DNA of 64,000 bases from Oscillatoriaceae cyanobacterium Prado104 (GTDB lineage Bacteria; Cyanobacteriota; Cyanobacteriia; Cyanobacteriales; Microcoleaceae): contig JALOON010000011.1 of NCBI GenBank assembly GCA_025454405.1, forward strand, positions 176,942 to 240,941, given 5' to 3'. Positions within the stretch are counted from its first letter, which is position 1. Every line of letters starts with the position of its first letter. This document shows positions 50,783-60,818 of the stretch, in pieces. Below the pieces are notes generated by a model that saw only the letters and a list, made by a program, of their open reading frames with translations, did not search any database and was not told where the DNA came from. The position numbers were made by a program, and so were the translations under genes.

Positions 50783-51868
50783 ATGCAACTGCTGAGTATT
50801 AACAGGGCGGCAATGGGCTTTAGTGTTCGAGACGCAATCCAAAACTGGTTACCATTAAAGGAGAGTATTTTGCTAAACAATCTTCGACAGCGCCTTAAAT
50901 ATTTTACTAGGAGCGGTCTCGAACCGCAGCATTTAGAGCGAATTCGATCGGACTTGTTGGAAGAGTCTACTCTAGATATTAACTATGTGGTTTTAATTCT
51001 CGGTTCCTGCATAATTGCTACCTTCGGACTCCTTGCCAACAGTGCGGCAGTTATCATCGGTGCCATGATAATTGCGCCTTTGATGATGCCAATCCGCGGG
51101 TTGGCATTTGGTGCGGTAGAAGGTAACATTCTCCTGTTTCGCAAAGGTTTAATTTCCTTAGCAATCGGAACGCTGCTTGCAATTTTTTTAGCTTGTTCTT
51201 TGGGAGTTTTAGTACAAATTCCCGACTTTGGCAGCGAAGTTTTAGCTCGTTCTAAACCTACATTACTAGACTTAGGAATTGCGATCGCGGCTGGGGGAAT
51301 TAGCGGTTATGCGAAAGTGCAACCCAAAGTTTCTGCTACTCTAGCCGGAACTGCGATCGCGGTGGCTTTGATGCCGCCAATTTGTGTTATTGGTTTGGGT
51401 TTGTCTCAAGCTAATTGGTCGCTGAGTTTGGGAGCAACTCTGCTCTATCTAACTAATTTATTGGGCATTACTCTCTCCTGCATGCTTACCTCTTTAATGG
51501 CAGGTTACACCCCCCTACATCGCGCCCGCAAAGCTATTTTTTCGGCTCTAGGATTGACGGCGATACTTGTAATTCCTCTGGGTGCGAGCTTCGTGGAATT
51601 AATCGAGCAAGCGCAACTTGAAGCTAGTCTCAGGCGGGCTTTGCTCGATCGAACTATCACTTTTCAACGAGTAGAATTGATTAAAACCGACACTAACTGG
51701 TTGGTGCAACCGCCTGAAGTTCGTTTGATTGTGCGCAGCCGCCAACCTATAACATCAAAACAAGTGCAGCTTTTAGAAGAATTTGTCGCAAAACAAATGG
51801 GTCAAAAATTTACTTTAATTTTTGAAGTCAGTCAAGTCGAAGAAGTGCGCCGATCGACCTTAAAATAG
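50783..51868 (+). CDS. DUF389 membrane protein
   Basis: This 361-residue protein has a conserved N-terminal cytosolic segment ([18 protein letters not shown]), then about six membrane helices (about 70-280: [40 protein letters not shown], and later [20 protein letters not shown]). Together these are the hallmark of DUF389 (TIGR00341-like) proteins; function is not established. A C-terminal cytosolic domain follows (about 285-361). Start ATG at 50783, just after AGGATA; a TTG lies one codon upstream. It is divergent from the MAPEG gene. Confidence 0.85.
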   Translation: MQLLSINRAAMGFSVRDAIQNWLPLKESILLNNLRQRLKYFTRSGLEPQHLERIRSDLLEESTLDINYVVLILGSCIIATFGLLANSAAVIIGAMIIAPLMMPIRGLAFGAVEGNILLFRKGLISLAIGTLLAIFLACSLGVLVQIPDFGSEVLARSKPTLLDLGIAIAAGGISGYAKVQPKVSATLAGTAIAVALMPPICVIGLGLSQANWSLSLGATLLYLTNLLGITLSCMLTSLMAGYTPLHRARKAIFSALGLTAILVIPLGASFVELIEQAQLEASLRRALLDRTITFQRVELIKTDTNWLVQPPEVRLIVRSRQPITSKQVQLLEEFVAKQMGQKFTLIFEVSQVEEVRRSTLK

Positions 51869-52330
51869 TTGATAGTTGATAGTTTGTAGTGCGAGCTTAA
51901 GCGCTCGCGATAGTCGATAGTCGATAGTTGATAGTCGATAGTTGACAGTTGACAGTTGATAGTTGATAGTTGATAGTTGATAGTTTGTAGTGCGAGCTTA
52001 AGCGCTCGCGATAGTCGATAGTTGACAGTTGATAGTTGATAGTTGATAGTTTGTAGTGCCGAGCTTAAGCGCTCGCGATAGTCAATAGTTGACAGTTGAT
52101 AGTTGATAGTTGATAGTTTGTAGTGCGAGCTTAAGCGCTCGCGATAGTCAATAGTTGATAGTTGATAGTTGATAGTTGATAGTTGATAGTTGACGAAAGG
52201 ACAGTTCCCTCTCCCCAATCCCCAATGCCCAGTCGCCAATGCCCAATGCCCAATCCCCAATGCCCAGTCGCCAATGCCCAATGCCCAATCCCCAATGCCC
52301 AATCTAAAATCTAAAATCCAAAATCTAAAA
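51869..52330. repeat. Heptamer array with four embedded hairpins
   Basis: A 460-bp tract of GATAGTT heptamers interrupted four times by GCGAGCTTAAGCGCTCGC (about 51891-51908, 51992-52009, 52059-52076 with one extra C, and 52125-52142). Each is a perfect short hairpin preceded by TTTGTAGT. From about 52200 it becomes CCAATGCCCAATG and CTAAAAT repeats. Spacing of the hairpins is irregular (101, 67, 66 bp), and the spacers are themselves repeats. This is a cyanobacterial STRR block and not a CRISPR. Confidence 0.9.
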
Positions 52331-52340
52331 TCGTTATGTT

Positions 52341-53918
52341 ATGACTCCAGAAACTTTAATTAATGAAGTGACGATCGAGTACAATCTCAAACAATTTCTC
52401 TTAGTGCTAGCAGTTTCTTTAAGCGTGGCTACGCTACCGCAAATCTTTAGCTGGTTGAGCAAAATTCCCTACACGCTGCTGTTAGTAATTGTCGGCTTGG
52501 GTTTGGCTTGTCTGGATGTGCGGCTGGCTGCCCTTTCGCCGGAATTGATTCTATTGATTTTTTTACCACCTCTGTTGTTTGAAGCTGCTTGGAATTTGGA
52601 ATGGTCCAAACTCAAACGGGATTTAGTACCGATCGCTCTTTATGCCATCTTGGGCGTGGTTATTTCGGTTGTTGGTACTGCTTTTGTTCTCCATCAAATA
52701 GTTGGAATTTCTTTAGCGATCGCCCTTTTGGTAGGTGCTAGTTTATCCGCTACCGATCCGGTTTCAGTGATTGCACTGTTTCGAGAATTGGGAGTCGAAA
52801 AACGTCTCGCTGTGCTAGTAGAAGGAGAAAGTTTATTTAATGATGGCATTGCAGTTGTTGCCTTTGGTTTTTTGGTGGAATTTTCGCTAGGAACAGATGA
52901 ATTAGGCATTCCAATTCTGATAGGGCGTTTCTTAACTTTTGTGGGAATTGGTGTTGGTGTTGGCAGCTTAATCGGTTTTGGAATTTCTTATCTTACCCAA
53001 AAATTTGACTTGCCTTTGGTAGAACAATCGCTCACCTTAGTTTCCGCCTACGGCACTTATATCATGGTTGAAGAATTGGGCGGTTCCGGCGCGATCGGAG
53101 TGGTGACGGTAGGCTTGATATTTGGCAATTTTGGTTCTCGGATCGGGATGCAACCGAGCACCAGACTTGCGGTAACTCAATTTTGGGAGTTTGTGGCATT
53201 TTTTGTGAATTCGATCGTGTTTTTGCTGATTGGCGATGCGATGAGTTTAGCCGATTTGCAAGCGAATTTAGGCGCGATCGCAATTACTATAATGGCGATG
53301 TTTGTAACGCGGGCGATCGCTATTTTTGGTTTGGGATGGTTGAGCAATTTGCTGGCAAAATCTGACATTTCATTGCCCGATCGCACTGTTATTTGGTGGG
53401 GAGGATTGCGGGGTTCGGTATCGATTGCTTTAGCTTTGAACCTGCCGGATGTTTTGGCGGATCGATCGCAGATTATTGCGATTGTTTTTGGGGCAGTTTT
53501 ATTTACGCTGTTAGTACAAGGTTTAACTACCAAGATGCTGTTGGAAAAATTAGGTTTGTTAAACGATCGAGCATCGCACCAGCAATATCGGGAAGCTATC
53601 GCCCAACGGGTTGCTCTTAACAGGGTTCTCAATTATTTATCTGAAGTATCGGGCGATGGAAAAATTGAGTTGGAATTTGCGAACAGTTTGGTGAGTCGGA
53701 TTCAAGAAAAATTGGATTTGCTGCAAGCAGAAATCGATCGAATGCTCGATTCGTCTCCTGAATTGCGCGATTTGACAATCGATAAACTCGAAGGTGATTT
53801 GCGGGCGATCGAAGCCGATACCTATGCGGAATTTGCGCGATCGGGTCAATTAAAAGAGCTACCTGTTTCTGTGTTGCAGGAAGTTTTTAAATATCGAAAT
53901 GAGGAAATAGTCTCTTAG
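52341..53918 (+). CDS. Na+/H+ antiporter, CPA1/NhaP type
   Basis: This 525-residue protein has about 12 membrane helices (residues 15-400). The exchanger core carries the paired motifs ASLSATDPVSVIALF and VEGESLFNDGIAVVAFGFL (the ND is the ion-binding pair), then GLRGSVSIALALNLPD. A cytosolic C-terminal ~120 residues (from about 400) are helical (ALNRVLNYLSEVSGDGKIEL, IQEKLDLLQAEIDRMLD), probably regulatory. It exchanges Na+ for H+ and helps salt and pH homeostasis. Confidence 0.93.
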   Translation: MTPETLINEVTIEYNLKQFLLVLAVSLSVATLPQIFSWLSKIPYTLLLVIVGLGLACLDVRLAALSPELILLIFLPPLLFEAAWNLEWSKLKRDLVPIALYAILGVVISVVGTAFVLHQIVGISLAIALLVGASLSATDPVSVIALFRELGVEKRLAVLVEGESLFNDGIAVVAFGFLVEFSLGTDELGIPILIGRFLTFVGIGVGVGSLIGFGISYLTQKFDLPLVEQSLTLVSAYGTYIMVEELGGSGAIGVVTVGLIFGNFGSRIGMQPSTRLAVTQFWEFVAFFVNSIVFLLIGDAMSLADLQANLGAIAITIMAMFVTRAIAIFGLGWLSNLLAKSDISLPDRTVIWWGGLRGSVSIALALNLPDVLADRSQIIAIVFGAVLFTLLVQGLTTKMLLEKLGLLNDRASHQQYREAIAQRVALNRVLNYLSEVSGDGKIELEFANSLVSRIQEKLDLLQAEIDRMLDSSPELRDLTIDKLEGDLRAIEADTYAEFARSGQLKELPVSVLQEVFKYRNEEIVS

Positions 53919-53965
53919 TTCGATCGGGATTAGGCGTTATTCGAGTTGGAGGTCAAACTCGTTAA

Positions 53966-54040
53966 TCTCCGAAAGGGAACAGGGAACAGAGAACAGGGAA
54001 CAGGGAATAAAAGATTCACAATTTAAATGCGAAACAGCTT
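53966..54040. repeat. Dispersed repeat, inverted copy of 44771-44845
   Basis: The pair of the repeat described at 44771; it contains GGGAACA heptamers followed by AAAGATTCACAATTTAAATG. A GGGTGCGCAATGCGCACC palindrome follows at about 54051-54068. Together these fill the 197-bp gap between the antiporter and SGNH hydrolase genes, which converge. Confidence 0.85.
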
Positions 54041-54115
54041 ATAATTTGTAGGGTGCGCAATGCGCACCTTACCGCTACTTGTAGTGTGTCAAATCCCTTG
54101 TTGCCTAAGTCCAGA

Positions 54116-54865
54116 TTAATTTAAATGCGCTAACAAAGCAGCTTCCCAAGCACCAGCAATTTTGCGAAATCCTTCTCGGTTGGGATGAACGCCATCCGGT
54201 AAATCTTCAAGACTGAGAGTAGAGTATAAATCGACAAAAGTTATCGGTTTACCTGCTTGTTGTTTTTCCTTGACTAACTGCTCGATCGCTTGATTGTATT
54301 GGATAACTCGCTGATTTAATTTCGGTTCTCCAATCGGCGGAATTGAAGCAACAAAGAGTTTAACATTCGGTGCAGTTTTAAAAATGGTGTCGATTAATCG
54401 ATCGAGCTGATATCTTGAAGTTTCCACTTGATACCATTGTCCGATATTATTTGTACCGATCAGCAGCAAAATAATATCCGGTTGAAATTCTGGCAGCCAA
54501 TCAACAACTCGATCGTGAATTTCTTCGATCGTCCAACCGGAATGTCCCTCGTGTTGCTTGTCGAGTAACGTATCGGGCCCGTTGCTTTGAGAACCGACAA
54601 AATCAATGGCATATCCTCGATCTTCGATCGCGGGTTCTAAGTCGATGCGATATCCTCCGGGAACGAAGTAGCCATCGGTAATTGAGTCTCCCAGCGGCAT
54701 GATTTTGATGGGACGCTTTGTCGGTGCAGCAGCGGTTTCCGAGAGGTTTGAGGGGTCAGAAGTTTGATTTTCCACGGGAATAGTTGAGCAATAAACAATA
54801 CTTGCAAGTGAAAGTAAGGAGATTGGAACTAAGAGCATCAATCTCTGCAATTTAGATTTAAACAT
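54116..54865 (-). CDS. Secreted SGNH/GDSL hydrolase
   Basis: This 249-residue protein has an N-terminal signal (LMLLVPISLLSLASIVYC, about 9-26; possibly lipid-anchored at C26 though IVYC is not a canonical lipobox). The SGNH blocks are I: IMPLGDSITDGY with Ser 61, III: LLLIGTNNIGQW, and V: LPDGVHPNREGF with the Asp-His pair. Such enzymes deacetylate or hydrolyse esters of carbohydrates or lipids outside the cytoplasm; substrate unknown. A good Shine-Dalgarno GGAGG precedes the ATG. Confidence 0.9.
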   Translation of the reverse strand: MFKSKLQRLMLLVPISLLSLASIVYCSTIPVENQTSDPSNLSETAAAPTKRPIKIMPLGDSITDGYFVPGGYRIDLEPAIEDRGYAIDFVGSQSNGPDTLLDKQHEGHSGWTIEEIHDRVVDWLPEFQPDIILLLIGTNNIGQWYQVETSRYQLDRLIDTIFKTAPNVKLFVASIPPIGEPKLNQRVIQYNQAIEQLVKEKQQAGKPITFVDLYSTLSLEDLPDGVHPNREGFRKIAGAWEAALLAHLN

Positions 54866-54921
54866 AGTTCCTCCCCTTTTGCTACTATTTCCCGCTAGCG
54901 CTATCTCATGTTCGATCGCTC

Positions 54922-55179
54922 TTAAATTCCATATTTTTCCCTCAGTTTTTCGATACTGATTCCCTTACCTTCCCTCAAACTTTGGCGCGATCGAGCCACT
55001 CTTTCCTGAAATCGAGGTTCGCGCAGCAGCAATTCTTCCCACCAATCTTCCGCATCTGCTAAACCGATGAGAATTCCTGCAGGTATGCCATTTCTAGTAA
55101 TTACGACATACTCTTTTTCTGCTATTTCCAGATAGCGCGACAGGTTTTCGGCCGCTTCTTCGATCGATACTTGTTTCAT
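54922..55179 (-). CDS. Phd/YefM-family antitoxin without visible toxin
   Basis: This 85-residue protein has an N-terminal Phd/YefM DNA-binding fold: QVSIEEAAENLSRYLEIAEK then EYVVITRNGIPAGILIG. A C-terminal region would wrap a toxin (REPRFQERVARSRQSLREGK). Strong Shine-Dalgarno AGGAGG. No RelE/ParE/Doc gene lies beside it; the SGNH hydrolase follows downstream and an ABC exporter is upstream. It is either an orphan regulator or has lost its partner; the truncated RelE-like gene at 41126 is far away. Confidence 0.85.
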   Translation of the reverse strand: MKQVSIEEAAENLSRYLEIAEKEYVVITRNGIPAGILIGLADAEDWWEELLLREPRFQERVARSRQSLREGKGISIEKLREKYGI

Positions 55180-55210
55180 CCCGAATCTTCCTCCTATTTT
55201 ATGTCATCTG

Positions 55211-56959
55211 TCAATGCAGCAATTCCTCTAATTTTTGCTGGTTCCACAAATATTGATACAGTCCTTCTTGCCCTACCAATTCTGCATGAGTTCCGCTTTG
55301 TACTATTTCTCCTTTTTCCATGACAAAAATGCGATCGGCACTTGCCGCCGCCGACATTTGATGCGAAATAAAAATTACTGTTTTGCGATCGGTTCCGGTA
55401 GCCAGATTCTGCAAAATATCGGTAGCAGTTTGATTGTCAACACTGGAAAGAGCGTCATCTAAAATTAACACTGGCGCGTCAACTAACAAAGCCCTAGCTA
55501 ATGCCGTCCGCTGCCGCTGTCCGCCGGATAAAGTAATGCCGCGTTCGCCGACAATTGTTTTGTATTGCTGCGGAAAGTTCAAGATTTCGGCGTGAATTTG
55601 CGATTGTTTTGCTGCCACTTCAACCTCCGGCTGTTCGGCGATCGGATTTCCGTAACGAACGTTATTTTTGATAGTAGTTCCGAACAGAAAACTTTCTTGA
55701 GGAACGTAGGCAATCGCCCCGCGCAATTCCTTCAATTTCACATCTGTAATATCCTGTCCGTCTACAAATAACTGACCCGAATCGATATCTAACAAGCGCG
55801 GTAGCGCGTTAGCTAAAGTTGATTTTCCCGAGCCGATCGCCCCGACAATTGCCACAGTTTCTCCCGGTTTTATGGTAAAATTAACATCTTTCAAGGCTGG
55901 AGTTTTGGCACCGGGATAAGTATAATTTAAATGGCGGGCTGCAATTTCGCCCTTGACTGGTGTTGGCAGTTCGACTGCGCTTGCATCATCTTTAATTTTC
56001 GGTTCTACAGTGAGAATGGATTCGATGCGATCGACACTAACTTCACCGCGTTGGTAAGCTGTAATTGTAAAACCTAACAGTGCCGTCGGAAACACTAAAC
56101 GTTCCACATAAATCAGCAAAGCAACGAAATCTCCAACGCTAATTTCGCCCTTAGCAATCGCCCCCGCACCCACAGACAGCAGCACCAACAAACTCACGCT
56201 TGCCAAACCGCCCAGCAGTGGAAAAATAAAGTTTCTAGTTTTCGCTAATTCCAAGTTTGCTGACAGCAACTGTTCGTTTGCTTCGCGAAAAGCACGGCGT
56301 TCGTTTTCTTCTTGAGCGTAAATTTTAATTACTGAAATTCCGCTCATATCCTCCTGAATTAAATCGCTCATCGCCGACAATTCTTCTTGCACGGCTAACT
56401 GCTGCACGCGCAGTTTATCGCTAAATAACTGTACCAAAACTAACATCAAAGGATAAACCGCGATCGCCAGCAGCGTCAGCCTGATATTAATTCCCAGCAT
56501 CACCGGCAAAGTCAAAGCATAGGCAAAAGCTGTATTTGCCAAACTCAGCACTGCAAATCCCACCAAACGGCGAATGTTGTCTAAATCGGAAGTAGCGCGG
56601 TTAATCAAATCCCCAATTGTATGGGTGGCAAAATAAGAGGGTTCTAAGGTTAGTAAATGATTGAAAATCTGCTGTTTGAGATCGAATTCAACTTGACGCC
56701 CTACCCCAAACAATAAAATCCGCGAAGCCATGCGAATTGCCCACATTATTGAAGCGAGCACTAGAATCAGGAATACGTAATGCCAAACTCGATCGAAATT
56801 AGTCGCAACTTGGAGAGTATCCACAGCATTGCGAATCAGCAGCGGAATGTAAACTCCCACAGCATTGACAACTAACAGCGAAAATACACCCCAGAATGCG
56901 TGTTGCCAGTGCGGGCGCATGTAAGAGCCCAATTTTTGCAGTCGAGAATAACGAGCCAT
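55211..56959 (-). CDS. ABC exporter, fused membrane and ATPase domains
   Basis: This 582-residue half-transporter has an N-terminal six-helix membrane domain (about 15-310) and a C-terminal ATPase with Walker A VAIVGAIGSGKSTLAN (about 365-380), Q-loop AYVPQESFLFG, signature TLSGGQRQRTALARAL (about 472-487), Walker B APVLILDDALSSVD and H-loop VIFISHQMSA. It works as a dimer. The family exports lipids, peptides or drugs; the substrate is not visible. ATG at 56959. STRRs (TTGATAG) and a GAAGAAAGA tract lie upstream. Confidence 0.92.
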   Translation of the reverse strand: MARYSRLQKLGSYMRPHWQHAFWGVFSLLVVNAVGVYIPLLIRNAVDTLQVATNFDRVWHYVFLILVLASIMWAIRMASRILLFGVGRQVEFDLKQQIFNHLLTLEPSYFATHTIGDLINRATSDLDNIRRLVGFAVLSLANTAFAYALTLPVMLGINIRLTLLAIAVYPLMLVLVQLFSDKLRVQQLAVQEELSAMSDLIQEDMSGISVIKIYAQEENERRAFREANEQLLSANLELAKTRNFIFPLLGGLASVSLLVLLSVGAGAIAKGEISVGDFVALLIYVERLVFPTALLGFTITAYQRGEVSVDRIESILTVEPKIKDDASAVELPTPVKGEIAARHLNYTYPGAKTPALKDVNFTIKPGETVAIVGAIGSGKSTLANALPRLLDIDSGQLFVDGQDITDVKLKELRGAIAYVPQESFLFGTTIKNNVRYGNPIAEQPEVEVAAKQSQIHAEILNFPQQYKTIVGERGITLSGGQRQRTALARALLVDAPVLILDDALSSVDNQTATDILQNLATGTDRKTVIFISHQMSAAASADRIFVMEKGEIVQSGTHAELVGQEGLYQYLWNQQKLEELLH

Positions 56960-57459
56960 GTGTCAGAAGGAAGAGTTGATAGTTGATATTTGATAATTAA
57001 TAGTTGATAGTCGAGCGATTGTCATCACTCATCAGCCATCCGTCATCAGTCATCAGGAAGAAAGAAGAGGGAAGAAGAAAGAAAGAAAGAAGAATAAATA
57101 ATGCTGGTGCTGCGAGATTTTCAGCCATTGGTAGCTGAGCTGTATTGGGGCGAAAGCCAACAAGACCGATCGCTTTTATGCCAAGCTAAATCGTACAACA
57201 ATACTTTGATTTCACTGCTTTTGTTAGTTCACTACCAGACTATTTTAGTCTACCAGATTGAGTTCCAGTCCACCTACAAAAACTGACGTTATACTTTGAA
57301 ATTCAAGCCGGACTGTCAGGACGGGGTTTTCAATCCAGTTCTCCGATCGCGATATTCTTATACTAACGGACTTGGGCGCGAGCGATGACGCTCGCACCGC
57401 AGCCACTTCACGGACTCGGCCGCGATCGCGGATGCTCGCACTGCGCCAATTCTGCGGAT
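56960..57459. other. Intergenic with repeats, no convincing gene
   Basis: Upstream of the ABC exporter lie TTGATAG heptamers and a purine-rich GAAAGAAAGAAG tract (about 57055-57095). A 61-codon frame at 57101-57286 has no Shine-Dalgarno and no recognisable pattern, and I do not annotate it. Around 57370-57450 are GCGATGACGCTCGCAC hairpin-type repeats like those at 8.15 kb. Confidence 0.55.
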
Positions 57460-57888
57460 CTATTCAAATTGGCAATTAAACAAACTAAATATTTCACGAC
57501 AAAAGTGCTTGAGCTTGGCTGCCGATTCCGGTGCGGGCTCGGTTGCGCCGGCAAAACCCCAATTGTCAACGGTGGAAAAGCGCCATTGCTGACCTGTGTG
57601 GTCGTAGCCGGCTGCCTCAACCCCGATCGCCCGTCGGTGTCCTTCCACTGGATCTTGGTAAAATCGAATTTGAATTAGAATGCTGCGGCTCTGCAGGAGA
57701 CGGCTTCTACCGGGGAAATGAAAGCCGATGTCTATAGAATCCGGATCGACGAGTTGCCTGGTGTCTGCGTCGTTCATCCAAGGTTTCAAATCGACTCTGG
57801 CATCGGGAAATTCCGATTTGAATAAATTAACAACCGCAGCAATTTTGCTGGCTACTTCTATATTTCTGGCTTGTTCGGCAGCGTTCAC
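57460..57888 (-). CDS. Conserved hypothetical cytosolic protein
   Basis: This 142-residue protein from GTG at 57888, eight bases after AAGGAG (an in-frame TTG at 57894 is too close), has a helical N-terminus (NAAEQARNIEVASKIAAVVN, LFKSEFPDARVDLKPW) and a beta-rich body (SIDIGFHFPGRSRLLQSRSI, LIQIRFYQDPVEGHRRAIGV, WRFSTVDNWGF). No catalytic motif, signal or membrane segment is seen. It looks like a single-domain cyanobacterial protein of unknown role, probably monocistronic. Confidence 0.65.
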   Translation of the reverse strand: MNAAEQARNIEVASKIAAVVNLFKSEFPDARVDLKPWMNDADTRQLVDPDSIDIGFHFPGRSRLLQSRSILIQIRFYQDPVEGHRRAIGVEAAGYDHTGQQWRFSTVDNWGFAGATEPAPESAAKLKHFCREIFSLFNCQFE

Positions 57889-58430
57889 TCGCAAAACTCC
57901 TTTTTAATACAGTTTTTACCTAAATCTGCGATCGGGGACTCCTGGTAACGGTATCCCGTTCCGCGGTGGGAGGATGTCAAACAATTTAGATTCCAATTTA
58001 ACCGTATCTTGCCAAATATAAACTCTCAATTATGGAGTATTTGATACATAATTTAGGATTGACTTTTTTTTGAATGTATGCTATTCCTCAGCCTAATCGA
58101 TTCTTGAGTTGCGATCGCGACGGTTGGTAGTGAGGACTTGAGTTCTCAAAAAGAAGGACTGAAGTCCTTACTACAAACTAATTTTATGGTGAGCTTTTCG
58201 ATCGCTTATAATATTAATCATCGCTTCCGGGAGTAAAATCGGCAATTTTGCCCGTTGTTTCTAACTGCTGCGAACAATTTTATAAATCTGCCAACAATCC
58301 AGTCGCACAGTTTTATTTCACAAATCACAATTAAACTAAATCGATTAAGAACGCATGAAATTTACAGTTGCGCTTCAGTTCCCTCAGCGCTAAAGCGCAA
58401 CACAAGCCTGAAATAATTTAAGTTGTCCAA
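57889..58430. other. Intergenic with one palindromic repeat
   Basis: This 542-bp AT-rich gap lies between a hypothetical gene and the GAF protein gene. It contains an inverted repeat at about 58125-58180 (TGGTAGTGAGGACTTGAGTT paired with CTGAAGTCCTTACTACAAAC) of the family also seen at 8.07 and 19.0 kb. No gene or RNA is recognised. Confidence 0.6.
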
Positions 58431-60818
58431 TTAATCGCAGACAACAGTAACTTCAGCAACATGAACGATTGCTTCCGGTTCCGGCAAAATGCGAACGCGG
58501 GCGAACTTCAAACCGCTGACGCCTTGCAGGGACTCTACCATACCAGTTTGAATTTTTGAATCTACCCAACCTTCGCGAGCTAAATAGCGCAAATATTGCT
58601 GGTATTCTTCCCATTCGTCCTCGGTTGAATAAACGACTGTCAGCATCCCCGATTGGGTAATGCGTTCTTGGGCGTCTTTATCAACAGCTTTTTCGATCCG
58701 CTTTTTCACAAGTTCGTAGCGGATGTCGCGCGTGCCTTTGACATCGAACATTCTTTCGGTATTTTCGCTGTGAAAAATATCGATCGTCGTATTTTGAACT
58801 AACACTAAATGCGCCAATTCCATATTAATTTGCGCGTCGGATTGCAGGCGAAACACCGTGCGGCCGCAGTCGCAAATTGCCCGCAGTTGTTCGTAGCGCA
58901 AACTGTGCAGGTGAAACTGACTGAACCTACTATCGATCGACTTGCCCGCATAAATCATGTGATCCATGCCGTCGGTGCATTCAATATCGCAATAGTGGGG
59001 AATAATTTGCTGCATTCTCTCTTGCCAGCGCGCCCAAGTTTTTTGGAGTTCGGTCGCGATCGCATTTAGCATTCGATCGTAGCGAGTGCGATCGCCGTAA
59101 ACGCAGTTATGTTCGTTGGCACAAGCTTCCCGGTAGGCTTCTACTGCTGCTTGAACTTGCGGCTCGCACTGCATAAAATAGTCAAAATATACCTCTAAAT
59201 GTTCGTTCAAATACTCGGTAGCCCGCACCTCCATATCTACAGTTACTTTTTGTTTCAAATGTTCGATGTAGTCGAGCAAATCGAGCCTCAGTTGCTGGCC
59301 GAGGTGAGTATTTTGATTCGCGCAGACGGCATCAACGATCGCTAAACCTAACTGAAATTGTTCCAGCAAATCGGTTTGAATCGCTCGATTTCGCTCGTCG
59401 CTAGAACCCCGAATATCGGAAATTCCGTACAGCGGATAAACATCAGCAAATACAATTGTTTCTTGCGGCAGTCCCCAACTGCGCCTTTCTGCTTCTTGGA
59501 TGAAGCGCCACTCGACGGCGGGATGGATGTTGTGGATGTGGCTGAACCGCTGTTGAATGGCTTGCCGCAGGGCTGCTATGAAGGCAGGAATTAGTTCTTG
59601 GGCGTTTTGGGCGTCGATGCCGTTGAAGTGGTTTGGTCGATCGCACAGCAGCCCCACCACACCCAAAACCCGCTGCCCGCTGCCCTCGCGGGTGGCAGTT
59701 TTCACCACCAATGGAATCAGCAGCATGGATCGCACGCCCATTTTCCGCAAACTGCGATCGCACTCGGTTTCGCATTCCCGGCGCAAATCGGGTACGTTCC
59801 ACACTAGATTTGCCGCCGTTGCTTTCAGAAAATGAGAGGCTTCTAGAGAAGTCATCGAATAAACAACAGGTTGCAAAGGTTCTTTATTTCTAGCAACTAA
59901 TAGCTGTACTTGTTCGCCGTCGGGCCTCAGCAACAAAGTGCCGTCAGCATTAAAGAGAGATCGCAAATAACGATCGATTTTTTCAAATTTATCCGGCCGC
60001 AACATCGAATCTCGATCGATTAATAGCTGCGTCAGCCGCCGAATTTGTTCCTGTACGGTGACATCAAAACCTTCTAGTACCAGAACGCCTTCTACCCGGT
60101 AATTTTCCAACTGCAATCGATCGGCCAAAACCCCCAATTGATTCGGCTGCATCAACCACGCTTCCCGTTCCGAAACTGGCATTAACTTCAAATGCAAATC
60201 CGCAAATTCATCTATTTTCGGATCGATGCGCTCGATTTTCAACTGTTCGGAGCACAGCCAAAATTCGACAAATCTCGGTTCTGGATTTGCCCGACTTTTT
60301 ACGGCAGCCATCACGGGTTCCTCCAGCACTCGCAAAGCGCCGATGTCAATTTGATAGGATTCTTTGAATACCCAGTGCAACAGGTGGCGGCGGTACAACT
60401 GTTCTGCTGTTTTGGCGTCCCATTCATCAAATAGTTCCAGCAAAGTAATGCCCATGCCTGCAAATAAACCGCCAATCGGCGCATTTCCTAATGGCGTTCC
60501 TTCCCAACCTGCCAAACGGCAAAAAGCAGCGTTAGCGTACCGCAGGGCAAAAGTTTCCGGTTCCAGTACCGCGATTAAAACGCGGCGGTTGCCGAGAAAT
60601 TGCAACAGCCACTGCAAGTCTTGTTTCCCTGTTTTCAAGCGTTCGATTTCGGCTGTTTGATTCGGTACTCCTGCTGCCAAAGCTTGCAGTAGCTGTTCCA
60701 TATTCAGATCGCTTGGCAAACTATTTAGATCTGCCTCGGTGGCAGTAACATCTGGCGGCACCAGTGATTTGACAGAGTTGTTGTTGTTTTGATGCGATGA
60801 CGATTTGGAGGTAGACAT
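58431..60818 (-). CDS. Large PAS/GAF-like protein of unknown output
   Basis: This 795-residue soluble protein has a PAS-like segment at about 75-135 (RRVLIAVLEPETFALRYANA, then FCRLAGWEG) and a GAF-like domain at about 285-430 (DRYLRSLFNADGTLLLRPDG, MGVRSMLLIPLVVKTA, RVLGVVGLLCDRPNHFNGID). The C-terminal half includes IVFADVYPLYGISDIRGSSD and several helices with conserved His/Cys (NEHNCVYGDRTRYDRMLNAI). No kinase, cyclase or DNA-binding domain is seen. The YPLYGxSDIRGSS block occurs, as I recall, in other large GAF proteins. It is probably a sensor scaffold; function unknown. Confidence 0.72.
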   Translation of the reverse strand: MSTSKSSSHQNNNNSVKSLVPPDVTATEADLNSLPSDLNMEQLLQALAAGVPNQTAEIERLKTGKQDLQWLLQFLGNRRVLIAVLEPETFALRYANAAFCRLAGWEGTPLGNAPIGGLFAGMGITLLELFDEWDAKTAEQLYRRHLLHWVFKESYQIDIGALRVLEEPVMAAVKSRANPEPRFVEFWLCSEQLKIERIDPKIDEFADLHLKLMPVSEREAWLMQPNQLGVLADRLQLENYRVEGVLVLEGFDVTVQEQIRRLTQLLIDRDSMLRPDKFEKIDRYLRSLFNADGTLLLRPDGEQVQLLVARNKEPLQPVVYSMTSLEASHFLKATAANLVWNVPDLRRECETECDRSLRKMGVRSMLLIPLVVKTATREGSGQRVLGVVGLLCDRPNHFNGIDAQNAQELIPAFIAALRQAIQQRFSHIHNIHPAVEWRFIQEAERRSWGLPQETIVFADVYPLYGISDIRGSSDERNRAIQTDLLEQFQLGLAIVDAVCANQNTHLGQQLRLDLLDYIEHLKQKVTVDMEVRATEYLNEHLEVYFDYFMQCEPQVQAAVEAYREACANEHNCVYGDRTRYDRMLNAIATELQKTWARWQERMQQIIPHYCDIECTDGMDHMIYAGKSIDSRFSQFHLHSLRYEQLRAICDCGRTVFRLQSDAQINMELAHLVLVQNTTIDIFHSENTERMFDVKGTRDIRYELVKKRIEKAVDKDAQERITQSGMLTVVYSTEDEWEEYQQYLRYLAREGWVDSKIQTGMVESLQGVSGLKFARVRILPEPEAIVHVAEVTVVCD

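Noticed and set aside
51869..52200. Regularly recurring hairpins that resemble a CRISPR array
   Set aside because: Only four hairpins with unequal spacing (101, 67, 66 bp), and the spacers are GATAGTT heptamers rather than unique sequence; no cas genes.
57101..57286. Plus-strand 61-codon frame
   Set aside because: No Shine-Dalgarno, composition like the non-coding surroundings, no recognisable motif.
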